Assembly (NCBI RefSeq): GCF_000016325.1
Contig: NC_009436.1
Span: 2,914,001-2,978,000 of the forward strand
Direction of reading: 5' to 3'
Origin: Enterobacter sp. 638
GTDB lineage: Bacteria; Pseudomonadota; Gammaproteobacteria; Enterobacterales; Enterobacteriaceae
Length of the DNA stretch: 64,000 nucleotides
Shown: positions 16,850 through 26,454 of the stretch, in pieces
Layout: each line of letters opens with the position of its first letter
Numbering within the stretch: the stretch's first letter is position 1
Notes under the pieces: generated by a model
What the model was told of the DNA's origin: nothing
Seen by the model: only the letters and a program-made list of their open reading frames with translations
The model's database searches: none
Translations under genes and position numbers: made by a program

Positions 16850-19030
16850 TTACTTTTCGGCCGACTGGCTGTACTCATACTGACTGTAACCCGTGGTGTA
16901 ATAAATGGCAGCGGATTTAACAACATCATTCAGAATGGCACCCTCGATAGACACGCCAGCTAGATGAAGGCGTTTAACGCATGCCTGCATCTCTTTTACG
17001 CTGGTCATACCAAATCTCGCCACCAGCAATGTGGTGCCGGCCCTTCGTCCCACGAGCGTCGCATCCGTAACCGCAAGTATCGGTGGGGTATCGACAATGA
17101 TTATTTCATAATGATCGTTCGCCCATTTCAATAACTGCTGTAAACCATCCCCAATGAGCAGTTCGGAAGGGTTGCCCGGCACTTGGCCGCAGGTCAGTAC
17201 ATCTATGCCACCGCGGGCATAATGTTGTATAGCGTCATGATACTCCACTTTGCCCGCTAACACGTCAGCCAGACCGCGAGTGTTAGTGAGTGAAAAAATC
17301 TGATGCACATATCCTTTACGCATATCGGCATCAATAAATAAGACCTTTTTCCCGGCCTGCGCAACGATGGCGGCAAGTGACGTCGCCACGAGTGTTTTAC
17401 CGCAATCCTGCGTCGGGCCGGTAAGCATAATGACGCTATTTTTGGCCTCCATCATGGTGAAATGGAGGCTAGTCCGCAGACCACGAATAGCCTCGACAAA
17501 GACATCGACCGGCCTGTCCACGGGCAAAAACGGTACATTTCTAGTTCTGTGATTCCAGCGTTCGCTGATGAACCGCTTACTGCGCAAACGCGTCTTTTTC
17601 CATAACCATACAGAACGTGGCAGCGTTGCAAGAACCGTTATCCCCTGCATCTCAAGTTGTTCAGGTGTTTCTATACCGCGTTTAAGCACCATACGCGCCA
17701 AAACAATGCTCACAGAGAGAATGAAACCCAGTAGCCCACCCAGTATCACAATGAATAATTTGTGAGGCTTAATCGGTTCAGGCTGTGTGACAGCAGAGTC
17801 AATAATCCGAACGTTACCAATTGCGCTGGAACGAGAAATACTGAGTTCTTGCTGGCGTGTCAGTAGCTGCTGGTATACCGCGCGCCCTGAATCAACGTCC
17901 CTGCTCAAGCGCAGTATTTCCTGCTGCGTTGAAGGCATCGCAGTGACACGTTTATTGAGGCGAACTTTCTCGCTTTCGAGTGTTTGCCGCTTTTCCATTA
18001 ACGCGCGGTAAGTCGGATGATCCTTTTTGAAAAGCTGAGAGATTTCCGCTTCGCGAAATGTCAGTTCATTCAACTGGTTATCAGCATTAACGATCTGCTC
18101 CAGAACTGATTTTGCCTCTAGCGTTAAGTCAACAGAATCGCGTTGTTTGCGATAGCTATTGAGACGCTCTTCAGCCACATCCAGGTCCTTTGTAATTTGC
18201 GGCAATTCATGTTGTAAAAATGCCAGGCTTTTAGCATCCTGAGCGGCCTGACGATCTATATTTTGGCGTAAATAATTTTCTGTAATGCTATCCAATGTAC
18301 GGGTAATCACGTCGGGATCCAGGCCTGTTAGCGACAGATTGAGCACCCCACTTTGCTTGGCCGCTTCGATTACAGTAAATTGATTATTAAGGGCATTTAT
18401 GGATTCCAACTTCGATTTTTCATTCAGAATAAACTGTGTTCCAGATGGCCCATCCATGGCGTTTACCCAGAGTGACACACCATCCTTTTCAAAATACTCG
18501 CCGACAATACCTTCGCTCTGAAAATTCTCGCTTTCAATTCGGTAGCGCTTTGAATCCAACATCGTCAGCATCAGTGGCTGAGACTTACCCTTCACCGAGG
18601 GTACATGTAGATTAATGAGACTCAACGTAGCAGTTTTTCGCCCAACAATTCGCCCCCAGGCACGCCCAAACAAAGGGAAATCACGCGGTTTAACGTCATA
18701 GTTCAGGTGCAGGTCCTCTACCGTTTTACCGAGAATCATACGTGACTTTAGTAGCTGAATTTCAGGCAGCGCGTCGGGGGAAAGTTCCGGGCTCAATTCA
18801 CGCAGATTTTTAAGCAGGCTGTTATCCTGTTTACCCTCGATTTGAACCATGGCGTCTGCCTTGTAAATCGGCGTCGCCATAAAAGCGTACAGTCCAGCGA
18901 TGAGAGTAAATAGTAAGGTAAGGCACAAAATCAGAAGGCGATTGTCAATCATTACGCCCAGCAAACGAACGAGATCAACCTCCTGATTTTCAGTCGCTGC
19001 GGCATAACCATTTGTAGTATGTGAAGACAT
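16850..19030 (-). CDS. Capsule polysaccharide tyrosine autokinase, Etk/Wzc-like
   Basis: This is an inner-membrane bacterial tyrosine kinase and co-polymerase for capsule polysaccharide assembly and export. The 726 residues contain an N-terminal membrane helix (about 32-52), a periplasmic Wzz-type domain with coiled coil (about 280-370), a second helix (LFIVILGGLLGFILSVSIVL, about 430) and a cytosolic kinase domain. The Walker motifs read GPTQDCGKT, VLFIDADMR and IIIVDTPP. The first differs from the SPSIGKT form I recall for E. coli Etk and Wzc. The C-terminal tyrosine cluster is short, with five Tyr in YYTTGYSQYEYS. It ends the gfcE-etp-etk-like operon. Whether it is closer to Etk or Wzc needs a tree. 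Confidence 0.85.
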   Translation of the reverse strand: MSSHTTNGYAAATENQEVDLVRLLGVMIDNRLLILCLTLLFTLIAGLYAFMATPIYKADAMVQIEGKQDNSLLKNLRELSPELSPDALPEIQLLKSRMILGKTVEDLHLNYDVKPRDFPLFGRAWGRIVGRKTATLSLINLHVPSVKGKSQPLMLTMLDSKRYRIESENFQSEGIVGEYFEKDGVSLWVNAMDGPSGTQFILNEKSKLESINALNNQFTVIEAAKQSGVLNLSLTGLDPDVITRTLDSITENYLRQNIDRQAAQDAKSLAFLQHELPQITKDLDVAEERLNSYRKQRDSVDLTLEAKSVLEQIVNADNQLNELTFREAEISQLFKKDHPTYRALMEKRQTLESEKVRLNKRVTAMPSTQQEILRLSRDVDSGRAVYQQLLTRQQELSISRSSAIGNVRIIDSAVTQPEPIKPHKLFIVILGGLLGFILSVSIVLARMVLKRGIETPEQLEMQGITVLATLPRSVWLWKKTRLRSKRFISERWNHRTRNVPFLPVDRPVDVFVEAIRGLRTSLHFTMMEAKNSVIMLTGPTQDCGKTLVATSLAAIVAQAGKKVLFIDADMRKGYVHQIFSLTNTRGLADVLAGKVEYHDAIQHYARGGIDVLTCGQVPGNPSELLIGDGLQQLLKWANDHYEIIIVDTPPILAVTDATLVGRRAGTTLLVARFGMTSVKEMQACVKRLHLAGVSIEGAILNDVVKSAAIYYTTGYSQYEYSQSAEK

Positions 19031-19045
19031 TGGTGCTTAATTCCT

Positions 19046-19480
19046 TTAGTGACTCAGTCGTTGAGTCCATTCCTGACTCGCCCTGCCAAGCAGATCAAAT
19101 ACGTATTCATACGCTTCATGACTTTTACGAAACGGATCGGGTATTTCCCGAGGTTGCAGCCATTGCCCAAAGAGAAGCGAGCGGCCCCTGATTTCAGGCG
19201 CAATTGATGAGATATGGTTAAGATGTTCCGGTTCCATCGCCAAAATAAGGTCGTAAGCGCGCATCAACTCGAGGGTAAGTTTTTGCGCGATATGGCCTTC
19301 AAGCGAAATACCGTGTAATGCGGCCACTTCCCGGGCTCGTGCGTCCGCTGAGTGACCGACCAGACCACTCACGCCAGCAGATGCCACGGTTAAACCAGGC
19401 ATTTGTTGACGTAACAACCGCTCACCGATTGGCGAGCGGCATATATTTCCGGTGCACACCACCAAGATGGAGTTAATCAT
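19046..19480 (-). CDS. Low-molecular-weight protein tyrosine phosphatase, Etp/Wzb-like
   Basis: This cytosolic phosphatase dephosphorylates the partner tyrosine kinase encoded 15 bases downstream, which allows cycling during capsule export. The 144 residues start [17 protein letters not shown], containing the P-loop C-T-G-N-I-C-R-S, and carry the general-acid Asp in the loop REIPDPFRKS near residue 119. The ATG at 19480 overlaps the preceding stop as TAATG; a GTG twelve bases upstream is possible but has no better ribosome site. Family and context agree. Confidence 0.88.
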   Translation of the reverse strand: MINSILVVCTGNICRSPIGERLLRQQMPGLTVASAGVSGLVGHSADARAREVAALHGISLEGHIAQKLTLELMRAYDLILAMEPEHLNHISSIAPEIRGRSLLFGQWLQPREIPDPFRKSHEAYEYVFDLLGRASQEWTQRLSH

Positions 19481-20619
19481 TACTGCGGCCACGTTCTGAT
19501 GTAGCGAACGGTTTCAGTTAGATCATGTACGCCACTGATTGTCGGAACGAGTTGGGAAATGACACGATTCCATTGCGATACTGGGGCAGTTGTCACGTAA
19601 ACAATATCGTAAGGCCGCAGCTGAAATTCGGTTCCCATTACCAGGGCTGAAGCATCTTTGGCATTGAGTTGGTAAATACTGGCGATTTTTCCTGTTTTCG
19701 CGGTTTTAGCTTCAGAGCGAATGACAAAGATGCCCGTTGCATCCGCCATATCCTGATTGAGCCCGCCGGCATTTCCTAACGCTTCCGCGAGCGTCATTCC
19801 GCTGCGATCCATCTTGAATGTGCTCTGTTTGACAACCTCTCCCATCACGAAAACTTTCAGCGCATCGTTGCGTGGGACAAATAAAATGTCGCCCGGATAA
19901 AGCAGTTTATTTTGCGTGAGATCTCCATGCTGCATGAGCGCATAAAGCGAAATATGGCTGTCCTGGCCGTTATGCGTCAGCACAACATCACGCCAATCAG
20001 CATCAGGGGACAACCCCCCTGCTGCGTTTACTGCATCCATCACAGTCAGCGGAATATTCGTGATCGGTTGTTGACCAGATTTAACAACTTCTCCTGTCAC
20101 GTACGCTTTTTGAGAGCGGAAGGACGCTACGCTGACGTCCACTTGCGGACTTTCGATCACAGAATCCAGGCGAGCCGCAATCTCTTCACGAATTTGAGAC
20201 ACCGTTTTACCGGCAACGTGTAATTTGCCAATATAAGGGTAGAAAATAGACCCATCTGATGCGACCCAGTTACCGGTATCGCTCGCACTGCGATATTGCC
20301 CCGCAGGTGTAGTGAGTTCCGGGTGATCCCAGACGGTGATCGTGAGGATGTCCCCGACGTCGACGTGGTATTCCCAACTCTTTAATCGCTCATCCAGACT
20401 AGGATTTGACTGAGATTTCAACGTCTTTGGACGTAACGCATCAATGAGAGAAGGCGTAATGGTATACACATCGACTTTTTCATTAATATTAAAATTTTCA
20501 TCCGTTGCGGAAATGATATTTTTATCTGATACCTCAAGATCTTGTCCCGGTAAAGCCGCGCACCCGGTCAAATGACTTATTATCAGTGTTAATACTGGCA
20601 GCGATATTTTATTTTTCAT
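19480..20619 (-). CDS. Outer-membrane polysaccharide export lipoprotein, GfcE/Wza-like
   Basis: This is the octameric outer-membrane channel of group 1/group 4 capsule export. The 379 residues begin with a lipoprotein signal peptide (LTGC lipobox, Cys20), followed by the Poly_export motif ([28 protein letters not shown] region near 87) and SLBB-type repeats, and end with an amphipathic C-terminal helix region ([13 protein letters not shown]). It is clearly closer to E. coli GfcE (YccZ) than to unrelated families, from memory of that sequence. The gfcABCD genes that precede gfcE in E. coli are absent. It is first in a three-gene operon. Confidence 0.88.
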   Translation of the reverse strand: MKNKISLPVLTLIISHLTGCAALPGQDLEVSDKNIISATDENFNINEKVDVYTITPSLIDALRPKTLKSQSNPSLDERLKSWEYHVDVGDILTITVWDHPELTTPAGQYRSASDTGNWVASDGSIFYPYIGKLHVAGKTVSQIREEIAARLDSVIESPQVDVSVASFRSQKAYVTGEVVKSGQQPITNIPLTVMDAVNAAGGLSPDADWRDVVLTHNGQDSHISLYALMQHGDLTQNKLLYPGDILFVPRNDALKVFVMGEVVKQSTFKMDRSGMTLAEALGNAGGLNQDMADATGIFVIRSEAKTAKTGKIASIYQLNAKDASALVMGTEFQLRPYDIVYVTTAPVSQWNRVISQLVPTISGVHDLTETVRYIRTWPQ

Positions 20620-21096
20620 GTAAATAGCGAGGTCTTTATGTCAAAAAAATTATTAGGATTTGCTGCTTAATGACAAGCAAGTGACACATTTCATTTAAGT
20701 ACTTTCAATAACTTAAACAAAACCCCTGTCAGGCAACGGACAAAATAAAAAGTGTTTTAGCAATCCATCGCAGCCACAATATTGTCAGCTTAAAATCATG
20801 CAGGGTATTTGCATGAATTTTGAATACTAGAGCGTCGTGTTAATAAATTCATTCACTGAAGTGTCCAGTTTTATACTTTTATTCATTTCCAAAATGCATC
20901 TCATGAATAATAATTTTCATGATTTAATTGACATCAATACATTCCCGCAAGAAATGAATCATTCCATGTGCAAACCTGCCCAAATTTGTTACATTTTTTA
21001 TCGAACAAGCGCAGCCATGACATTTAAAATAGGCTGTTGATCACACTGCATGAGACAGTGGGTTGAGTTAACAGTAAAAGTCTAAGCGGAGAGAAA
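20620..21096. other. AT-rich divergent intergenic region between gfcE-like and rcnB
   Basis: This 477-base stretch holds the divergent promoters of the leftward capsule-export operon and the rightward rcnB. It is strongly AT-rich. One plus-strand frame (20837-21040) is open but has no ribosome binding site or recognisable product, so I do not call it. A GGAGAGAAA site at about 21089-21096 serves rcnB. I see no RcnR-type G-tract operator, in keeping with the missing rcnR-rcnA pair. Confidence 0.45.
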
Positions 21097-21426
21097 ATGA
21101 CTAAGCGTAAAATGCTGCTTTTGGGTGTCTTGATGTCACTGACCAGTGCGGCTTATTCTGCCCCACAAACAGCTGCACCATCAGGCATTCAAGCCTATGA
21201 AGAACAAGAGTTCATCGCCGACTTTACAAAATTTAAAATTGGTGACACCGCCCCGGCGCAGTACCAAACGCCTGAGTACACCATCAAGCAATATCAACTG
21301 CGTAATCTTCCGGCACCGGATGCAGGGACACACTGGACCTACATGGGCGAAAACTACGTCCTGATTGGCGACACGGACGGTAAAATTTATAAAGCTTATA
21401 ATGGGGATATTTTCTATCACCGCTGA
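21097..21426 (+). CDS. rcnB: Periplasmic nickel/cobalt homeostasis protein RcnB
   Basis: RcnB is a small periplasmic protein needed for proper nickel and cobalt efflux balance with RcnA. The 109 residues have a cleavable signal peptide (LLGVLMSLTSAAYSA) and match E. coli RcnB over the mature part: EFIADFTKFKIGDTAPAQY, TIKQYQLRNLPAPDAGTHW, and the ending NGDIFYHR. In E. coli it follows rcnA; here the rcnR-rcnA pair is not at this locus and may lie elsewhere or be absent. The GNAT gene begins inside its 3' end. Confidence 0.92.
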   Translation: MTKRKMLLLGVLMSLTSAAYSAPQTAAPSGIQAYEEQEFIADFTKFKIGDTAPAQYQTPEYTIKQYQLRNLPAPDAGTHWTYMGENYVLIGDTDGKIYKAYNGDIFYHR

Positions 21427-21856
21427 TTCGATCATCGTAAGACCCTGGCAGGAAAGCGATCGCCCTTTCCTGCGGACACTCTTTCTGCATTCTCGTCGAG
21501 TTGCCTGGCCGTGGCTTAAAAGCGATGAATGGCAACTCGACGATTTCGATGCGGCTACGCGTGATGAGCAAATCTGGGTCGCTATCCATCGCGGTCACCG
21601 GGTTGGATTTGCTTCGGTGTGGACTAACGATAATTTTCTGCACAATCTGTTTGTCGATCCGCAACTGCTGCGTTCAGGCGTGGGAAGCGCGTTGTTAACG
21701 CACGTGCAGAAAAGGCTCACCAGTACGGGTGCTCTTAAGTGTCTGGTCAAAAATGCGCGCGCCGTGACGTTTTATCAACGACACGGCTGGCATATCGAAG
21801 CGACGGGAGATTCTCCGGACGGAGAATATTACCTGATGCATTACAGGCTACCCTGA
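21401..21856 (+). CDS. GNAT-family N-acetyltransferase
   Basis: This is a GCN5-related acetyltransferase of 151 residues; its substrate is unknown. The fold markers are RPWQESDRPFLRTLF (alpha1), the strand VGFASVWTNDNFLHNLFVDP, the acetyl-CoA loop LLRSGVGSALL (Q/RxxGxG/A type) and the terminal ARAVTFYQRHGWH. The ATG at 21401 lies inside rcnB and overlaps it by 26 bases in another frame, so it depends on translation through rcnB. A longer frame begins at 21365, but its extra residues merely read rcnB out of frame. It converges with mrp. Confidence 0.85.
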   Translation: MGIFSITADSIIVRPWQESDRPFLRTLFLHSRRVAWPWLKSDEWQLDDFDAATRDEQIWVAIHRGHRVGFASVWTNDNFLHNLFVDPQLLRSGVGSALLTHVQKRLTSTGALKCLVKNARAVTFYQRHGWHIEATGDSPDGEYYLMHYRLP

Positions 21857-21879
21857 AAGGCAGCCTGTAAGATGCGGAT

Positions 21880-22989
21880 TTAAACCGCGCGGAAGGCGAT
21901 CTCACTCGGAATGACTTCACCCTGCCAGTAAAGCTGCGCTGCGACGCGCCCAGCCAACAGGCGATACATCTCGGCAAACTCGCTTTCAGGACGGCTGACG
22001 ACCGTTGGCTGCCCCCTATCCAGATCTTCGCGCAGCGTGATATGCAGCGGCATTTGTCCCAGAAGCTGTGTGTGATACTGCGCAGCCAGTTTCTCAGCGC
22101 CACCGGTACCAAAGATCGCTTCATGGTGCCCGCAGTTGCTGCAAATATGCATACTCATATTTTCAACAACACCGAGAACCGGCACTTCAACCTTCTCAAA
22201 CATGACGATGCCTTTTTTGGCGTCGACCAGCGCGATATCCTGCGGCGTGGTCACGACAACAGCCCCCGTAACAGGAATGTTTTGCGCCAGCGTCAGCTGA
22301 ATGTCTCCAGTGCCCGGCGGCATATCCAGTACCAGATAATCGAGATCCGGCCACAGGGTTTCCTGCAGCATCTGCAGCAGCGCTTTGCTGGCCATCGGGC
22401 CGCGCCACACCATCGCGTTATCATCGGTGACGAGATAGCCAATGGAATTGGTCGCCAGTCCGTGAGCAACGATTGGCGCCATATGGGTGCCATCCGGTGA
22501 GGTTGGGCGTTGATTCTCCGCGCCTAACATATTCGGGATAGATGGGCCGTAAATATCGGCATCAAGAATCCCGACTTTTGCCCCTTCAGCTGCCAGCGCC
22601 AGCGCCAGATTGACCGCGGTAGAGGATTTCCCTACTCCGCCTTTACCAGAGCTAATGGCGATAATGTTCTTAACACCATTCACGCCTGCCTGGTTTTTGA
22701 CGCGTTTTAGCGTGGCAATATTGTGCGTCAATTTCCAGTCAATCGCCTTCGCGCCTGTGATGCGCAGCAGATCTGAACTGCACTGCTCTTTTAGCGTTTC
22801 GAAAGCATTGCTCCAGACAAACGGCATCTGCACTTCGATATGCAGGGTGTCATCCAGCCATGCAACATGGTGCAACGCTTTCAGCGCAGTAAGATTGTGT
22901 TTCAGTGTTGGATGCTGAAAATTAGCCAGCGTCCCGGCGACCATTGCTCGTAAGGCTTCCGGTGATTTGGCCTGGGATTGAGAACTCAT
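21880..22989 (-). CDS. mrp: Iron-sulfur cluster carrier protein Mrp (ApbC)
   Basis: Mrp is a cytosolic ParA/MinD-type P-loop ATPase that carries and transfers [4Fe-4S] clusters. The 369 residues have an N-terminal DUF59/MIP18-like domain (about 1-95), the deviant Walker A SGKGGVGKSS near residue 115, LDADIYGPSIPNML, and the cluster-binding CxxC in HICSNCGHHE near 283. Length and sequence match E. coli. Mrp and metG are divergent neighbours, as in E. coli. Confidence 0.95.
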   Translation of the reverse strand: MSSQSQAKSPEALRAMVAGTLANFQHPTLKHNLTALKALHHVAWLDDTLHIEVQMPFVWSNAFETLKEQCSSDLLRITGAKAIDWKLTHNIATLKRVKNQAGVNGVKNIIAISSGKGGVGKSSTAVNLALALAAEGAKVGILDADIYGPSIPNMLGAENQRPTSPDGTHMAPIVAHGLATNSIGYLVTDDNAMVWRGPMASKALLQMLQETLWPDLDYLVLDMPPGTGDIQLTLAQNIPVTGAVVVTTPQDIALVDAKKGIVMFEKVEVPVLGVVENMSMHICSNCGHHEAIFGTGGAEKLAAQYHTQLLGQMPLHITLREDLDRGQPTVVSRPESEFAEMYRLLAGRVAAQLYWQGEVIPSEIAFRAV

Positions 22990-23155
22990 CCCGACTCCTT
23001 TGTTGTTGTTCTGAAAAAGTGCTCGTCACCGTCAAGTTTACCCCAGTGGTCACAATTATTCATTTATGGATTGATGCCCTTAATTCTTGGCGTAGTTATG
23101 GCCTTTCGGGTAACATCAAAAGCCCTTTTTACAGTTAAAAGAAGTAATGCCCACT

Positions 23156-25189
23156 ATGACTCAAGTCGCGAAAAAAATTCTGGTAACGTGCGCACTGCCG
23201 TACGCAAACGGTTCAATCCACCTCGGCCACATGCTGGAGCATATCCAGGCTGATGTCTGGGTCCGTTACCAGCGAATGCGCGGCCACCAGGTAAACTTCA
23301 TTTGCGCGGACGATGCCCACGGCACCCCAATCATGCTGAAAGCACAGCAACTGGGTATTTCTCCAGAGCAGATGATTACCGAAATGAGTCAGGAGCATCA
23401 GACCGATTTTGCTGGCTTTGACATCAGCTATGACAACTATCACTCCACGCACAGCGACGAAAACCGTGAGCTGTCTGAGCTGATTTACACCCGTCTGAAA
23501 GAGAACGGTTTTATTAAAAACCGCACCATCTCTCAGCTGTTCGATCCAGAAAAAGGCATGTTCCTTCCGGATCGTTTTGTGAAAGGCACCTGCCCGAAAT
23601 GTAAATCTCCGGATCAATACGGCGATAACTGCGAAGTGTGCGGCGCAACTTACAGCCCAACCGAGCTTATCGAGCCAAAATCCGTGGTGTCTGGCGCGAC
23701 GCCAGTGATGCGCGACTCTGAGCACTTCTTCTTCGACCTGCCGTCCTTTAGCGAAATGCTGCAGGCGTGGACACGCAGCGGTGCGCTGCAGGAACAGGTC
23801 GCGAACAAAATGCAGGAGTGGTTCGAATCCGGTCTGCAACAGTGGGATATTTCCCGCGATGCGCCTTACTTCGGCTTTGAAATTCCTGACGCGCCAGGCA
23901 AATACTTCTACGTCTGGCTGGATGCGCCAATTGGCTACATGGGCTCGTTCAAGAACCTGTGCGACAAGCGCGGCGATACCACCAGCTTCGACGAATACTG
24001 GAAAAAAGATTCCGACGCCGAGCTGTATCACTTCATCGGCAAAGACATCGTTTATTTCCACAGCCTGTTCTGGCCGGCCATGCTCGAAGGCAGCGGTTTC
24101 CGCAAGCCAACCAATTTATTTGTGCACGGATACGTCACGGTCAACGGCGCGAAGATGTCCAAATCTCGCGGTACGTTCATTAAAGCCAGCACCTGGCTGA
24201 ACCACTTTGACGCCGACAGTCTGCGCTATTACTACACCGCGAAGCTCTCGTCTCGCATTGATGATATCGACCTGAATCTGGAAGACTTCGTCCAGCGCGT
24301 AAACGCAGACATCGTGAACAAAGTGGTGAACCTGGCGTCCCGTAACGCTGGCTTTATCGGCAAGCGTTTTGACGGCGTCATGGCGGCTGAACTGGCTGAC
24401 CCTGCACTGTATAAAACCTTCACCGACGCAGCGACGGCCATTGGCGAAGCGTGGGAAGCGCGCGAGTTCGGCAAAGCCGTACGCGAAATCATGGCCCTGG
24501 CCGATTTAGCTAACCGCTATGTCGATGAGCAGGCACCGTGGGTGGTGGCGAAGCAAGAAGGTCGCGATGCGGATCTGCAGGCGATTTGCTCCATGGGCAT
24601 CAACCTGTTCCGTGTGCTGATGACGTATCTGAAGCCCGTTCTGCCAACGCTCTCTGAACGTGCAGAAGCGTTCCTGAACACCGAACTGACCTGGGATGCT
24701 ATTCAGCAGCCGTTGCTCAGCCACAAGGTGAACACCTTTAAAGCGCTCTACAACCGTATCGAAATGAAACAAGTCGAAGCGCTGGTTGAGGCGTCGAAAG
24801 AAGAAGTGAAAGCGGCAGCCGCTCCCGTGACGGGCCCGCTCGCGGATGAACCAATTCAGGAAACCATCACTTTTGATGATTTCGCGAAAGTCGATTTGCG
24901 CGTTGCGCTGATTGAAAATGCGGAATTCGTTGAAGGCTCCGACAAACTGCTGCGCCTGACGCTGGATCTGGGTGGTGAGAAGCGTAACGTCTTCTCCGGT
25001 ATTCGTTCTGCCTATCCTGATCCGCAGGTACTGATTGGTCGTCAGACGGTGATGGTCGCTAACCTTGCGCCGCGTAAAATGCGTTTCGGCATCTCTGAAG
25101 GGATGGTGATGGCGGCAGGTCCTGGCGGGAAAGACATCTTCCTGTTAAGCCCCGATGAAGGCGCCAAGCCTGGTCAGCAGGTGAAATAA
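23156..25189 (+). CDS. metG: Methionyl-tRNA synthetase MetG
   Basis: MetG charges tRNA-Met with methionine. The 677 residues match E. coli MetG nearly end to end. Visible are the HLGH (HIGH-class) motif at about 21-24, the zinc knuckle CPKC...CEVC at about 146-162, the KMSKS loop near 333, and the C-terminal tRNA-binding dimerisation domain starting near [11 protein letters not shown] (about 575). The ATG at 23156 is chosen to match the E. coli start MTQVAKK; an in-frame ATG three codons upstream (23147) is possible. A bidirectional terminator follows. Confidence 0.97.
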   Translation: MTQVAKKILVTCALPYANGSIHLGHMLEHIQADVWVRYQRMRGHQVNFICADDAHGTPIMLKAQQLGISPEQMITEMSQEHQTDFAGFDISYDNYHSTHSDENRELSELIYTRLKENGFIKNRTISQLFDPEKGMFLPDRFVKGTCPKCKSPDQYGDNCEVCGATYSPTELIEPKSVVSGATPVMRDSEHFFFDLPSFSEMLQAWTRSGALQEQVANKMQEWFESGLQQWDISRDAPYFGFEIPDAPGKYFYVWLDAPIGYMGSFKNLCDKRGDTTSFDEYWKKDSDAELYHFIGKDIVYFHSLFWPAMLEGSGFRKPTNLFVHGYVTVNGAKMSKSRGTFIKASTWLNHFDADSLRYYYTAKLSSRIDDIDLNLEDFVQRVNADIVNKVVNLASRNAGFIGKRFDGVMAAELADPALYKTFTDAATAIGEAWEAREFGKAVREIMALADLANRYVDEQAPWVVAKQEGRDADLQAICSMGINLFRVLMTYLKPVLPTLSERAEAFLNTELTWDAIQQPLLSHKVNTFKALYNRIEMKQVEALVEASKEEVKAAAAPVTGPLADEPIQETITFDDFAKVDLRVALIENAEFVEGSDKLLRLTLDLGGEKRNVFSGIRSAYPDPQVLIGRQTVMVANLAPRKMRFGISEGMVMAAGPGGKDIFLLSPDEGAKPGQQVK

Positions 25190-25223
25190 ATAAAAAAGCC
25201 GGAGATTATCTCCGGCTTTTTTT
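25190..25223. terminator. Bidirectional terminator between metG and yehS
   Basis: A nine-pair stem AGCCGGAGA/TCTCCGGCT with a three-base loop is flanked by A and T tracts, so it serves both the rightward metG and the leftward yehS, which ends at 25222. Confidence 0.92.
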
Positions 25224-25689
25224 ATGCTTTCTTGTGCAAGCGATTGGTCAGCCCGCGTAAGAAGTAACGCAGAAACTGGTCGCCGCATTCACGGTAATTC
25301 TTATGATCCGGCGCACGCATCATGGCGGTAATTTCCGGCATCGACACGCGGAATTTCTGCTCGGTCATGATCGCCATCACATCATCGGTTTTGAGGGAAA
25401 ATGCGATACGCAATTTCTTCAACACGAGATTGTTATTAACCCGACGCTCTGGCGACAGCGGAGGCGTGTCTTCTGCCTTACCGCGCTTATCGTAAATCAG
25501 ACCATTCAAAAACGACGAAAGAATGATGTCCGGGCAGCGAACAAACCCCTCTTCGTCTTCTTTGGTTATCCAACTGGTAATATTTGCCGGCGTGGTTTCC
25601 ACTTCGGCGAGTGCGAGAATACGCACCAGATCGTTGTTATTAGATTTCAGGATGTAGCGCACGCTACGAAGAATGTCGTTACTTAACAT
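25222..25689 (-). CDS. yehS: DUF1456 protein YehS
   Basis: This small cytosolic protein of unknown function has two DUF1456 repeats. The 155 residues match E. coli YehS, beginning MLSNDILRSVRYILKSNNNDLVRI and repeating the same helical layout near residue 88 (NNLVLKKLRIAFSLKTDDVMAIM). It is transcribed leftward towards metG. Yeh genes that lie between metG and yehS in some E. coli strains (yehH to yehR) are absent here. Confidence 0.93.
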   Translation of the reverse strand: MLSNDILRSVRYILKSNNNDLVRILALAEVETTPANITSWITKEDEEGFVRCPDIILSSFLNGLIYDKRGKAEDTPPLSPERRVNNNLVLKKLRIAFSLKTDDVMAIMTEQKFRVSMPEITAMMRAPDHKNYRECGDQFLRYFLRGLTNRLHKKA

Positions 25690-25734
25690 AATGCCTTCAA
25701 CTTTCGGTATTGCGATGGGCGCAGTGTACCAGTT

Positions 25735-26454
25735 TTACAGTCCAATCGCCTCTTTCAGGCTCTTCAGATAGCGGCGACTCACCGGCACCGTCTGCCCTGC
25801 GCGTAACACAAGCTCAGCCTGGCCGTTCTCTTCCAGACGGATCTCCTTCAGATGTGCCATGTTCACCAGATACTGGCGATGACAGCGTATCAGCGGCGTA
25901 CGGCTTTCGAGCGTGCGCAGCGTCAGCTCCGTAAAGCCTTCTTTGCCTTCAGCGCTGGTGACAAAAACGCCGCTCATGCGGCTGCTGACGAAAGCCACAT
26001 CGTCCATTTGCAGGAGATAAATTCGGCTATGTCCGGTGCAGGGGATGAACTTCAGCGCCTGCTGATGTTCGGGGAGCAGCGAGACGTCCTGCACGGTTCG
26101 CTCCTGGCGTAAACGGTTAAGCGTTTTTTCGAGCCGCTTCTCTTCAATCGGCTTCAACAAATAATCAAACGCATGTTCCTCAAACGCTTTCACCGCATAC
26201 TCATCAAACGCCGTCAGAAAAACGATATACGGGCGATGTTCGGGGTCGAGCATTCCGACCATTTCCAGGCCACTAATGCGCGGCATCTGAATATCCAGAA
26301 ACAGTACGTCAGGGCGCAATTTATGCACTGCGCCAATAGCTTCAATCGCATTCGCGCATTCGCCCACGATTTCGATATCGTTCTGCTCCTGGAGCAGAAC
26401 CCGCAAGTTTTCCCGCGCTAACGGCTCATCATCAACAATCAGCACTCTTAGCAT
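25735..26454 (-). CDS. btsR: Two-component response regulator BtsR (YehT)
   Basis: BtsR is the LytTR-type response regulator paired with the high-affinity pyruvate sensor BtsS; in E. coli it activates the pyruvate transporter gene btsT. The 239 residues contain a receiver domain with the phospho-acceptor Asp54 ([13 protein letters not shown]) and a LytTR DNA-binding domain from about residue 140, with [18 protein letters not shown]. The ATG at 26454 matches the E. coli N-terminus [11 protein letters not shown] and overlaps the btsS stop by seven bases. btsT is not in the window. Confidence 0.95.
   Translation of the reverse strand: MLRVLIVDDEPLARENLRVLLQEQNDIEIVGECANAIEAIGAVHKLRPDVLFLDIQMPRISGLEMVGMLDPEHRPYIVFLTAFDEYAVKAFEEHAFDYLLKPIEEKRLEKTLNRLRQERTVQDVSLLPEHQQALKFIPCTGHSRIYLLQMDDVAFVSSRMSGVFVTSAEGKEGFTELTLRTLESRTPLIRCHRQYLVNMAHLKEIRLEENGQAELVLRAGQTVPVSRRYLKSLKEAIGL

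Noticed and set aside
20837..21040. 67-codon frame in the AT-rich gap before rcnB
   Set aside because: No ribosome binding site, no domain, and its composition is that of the intergenic DNA.
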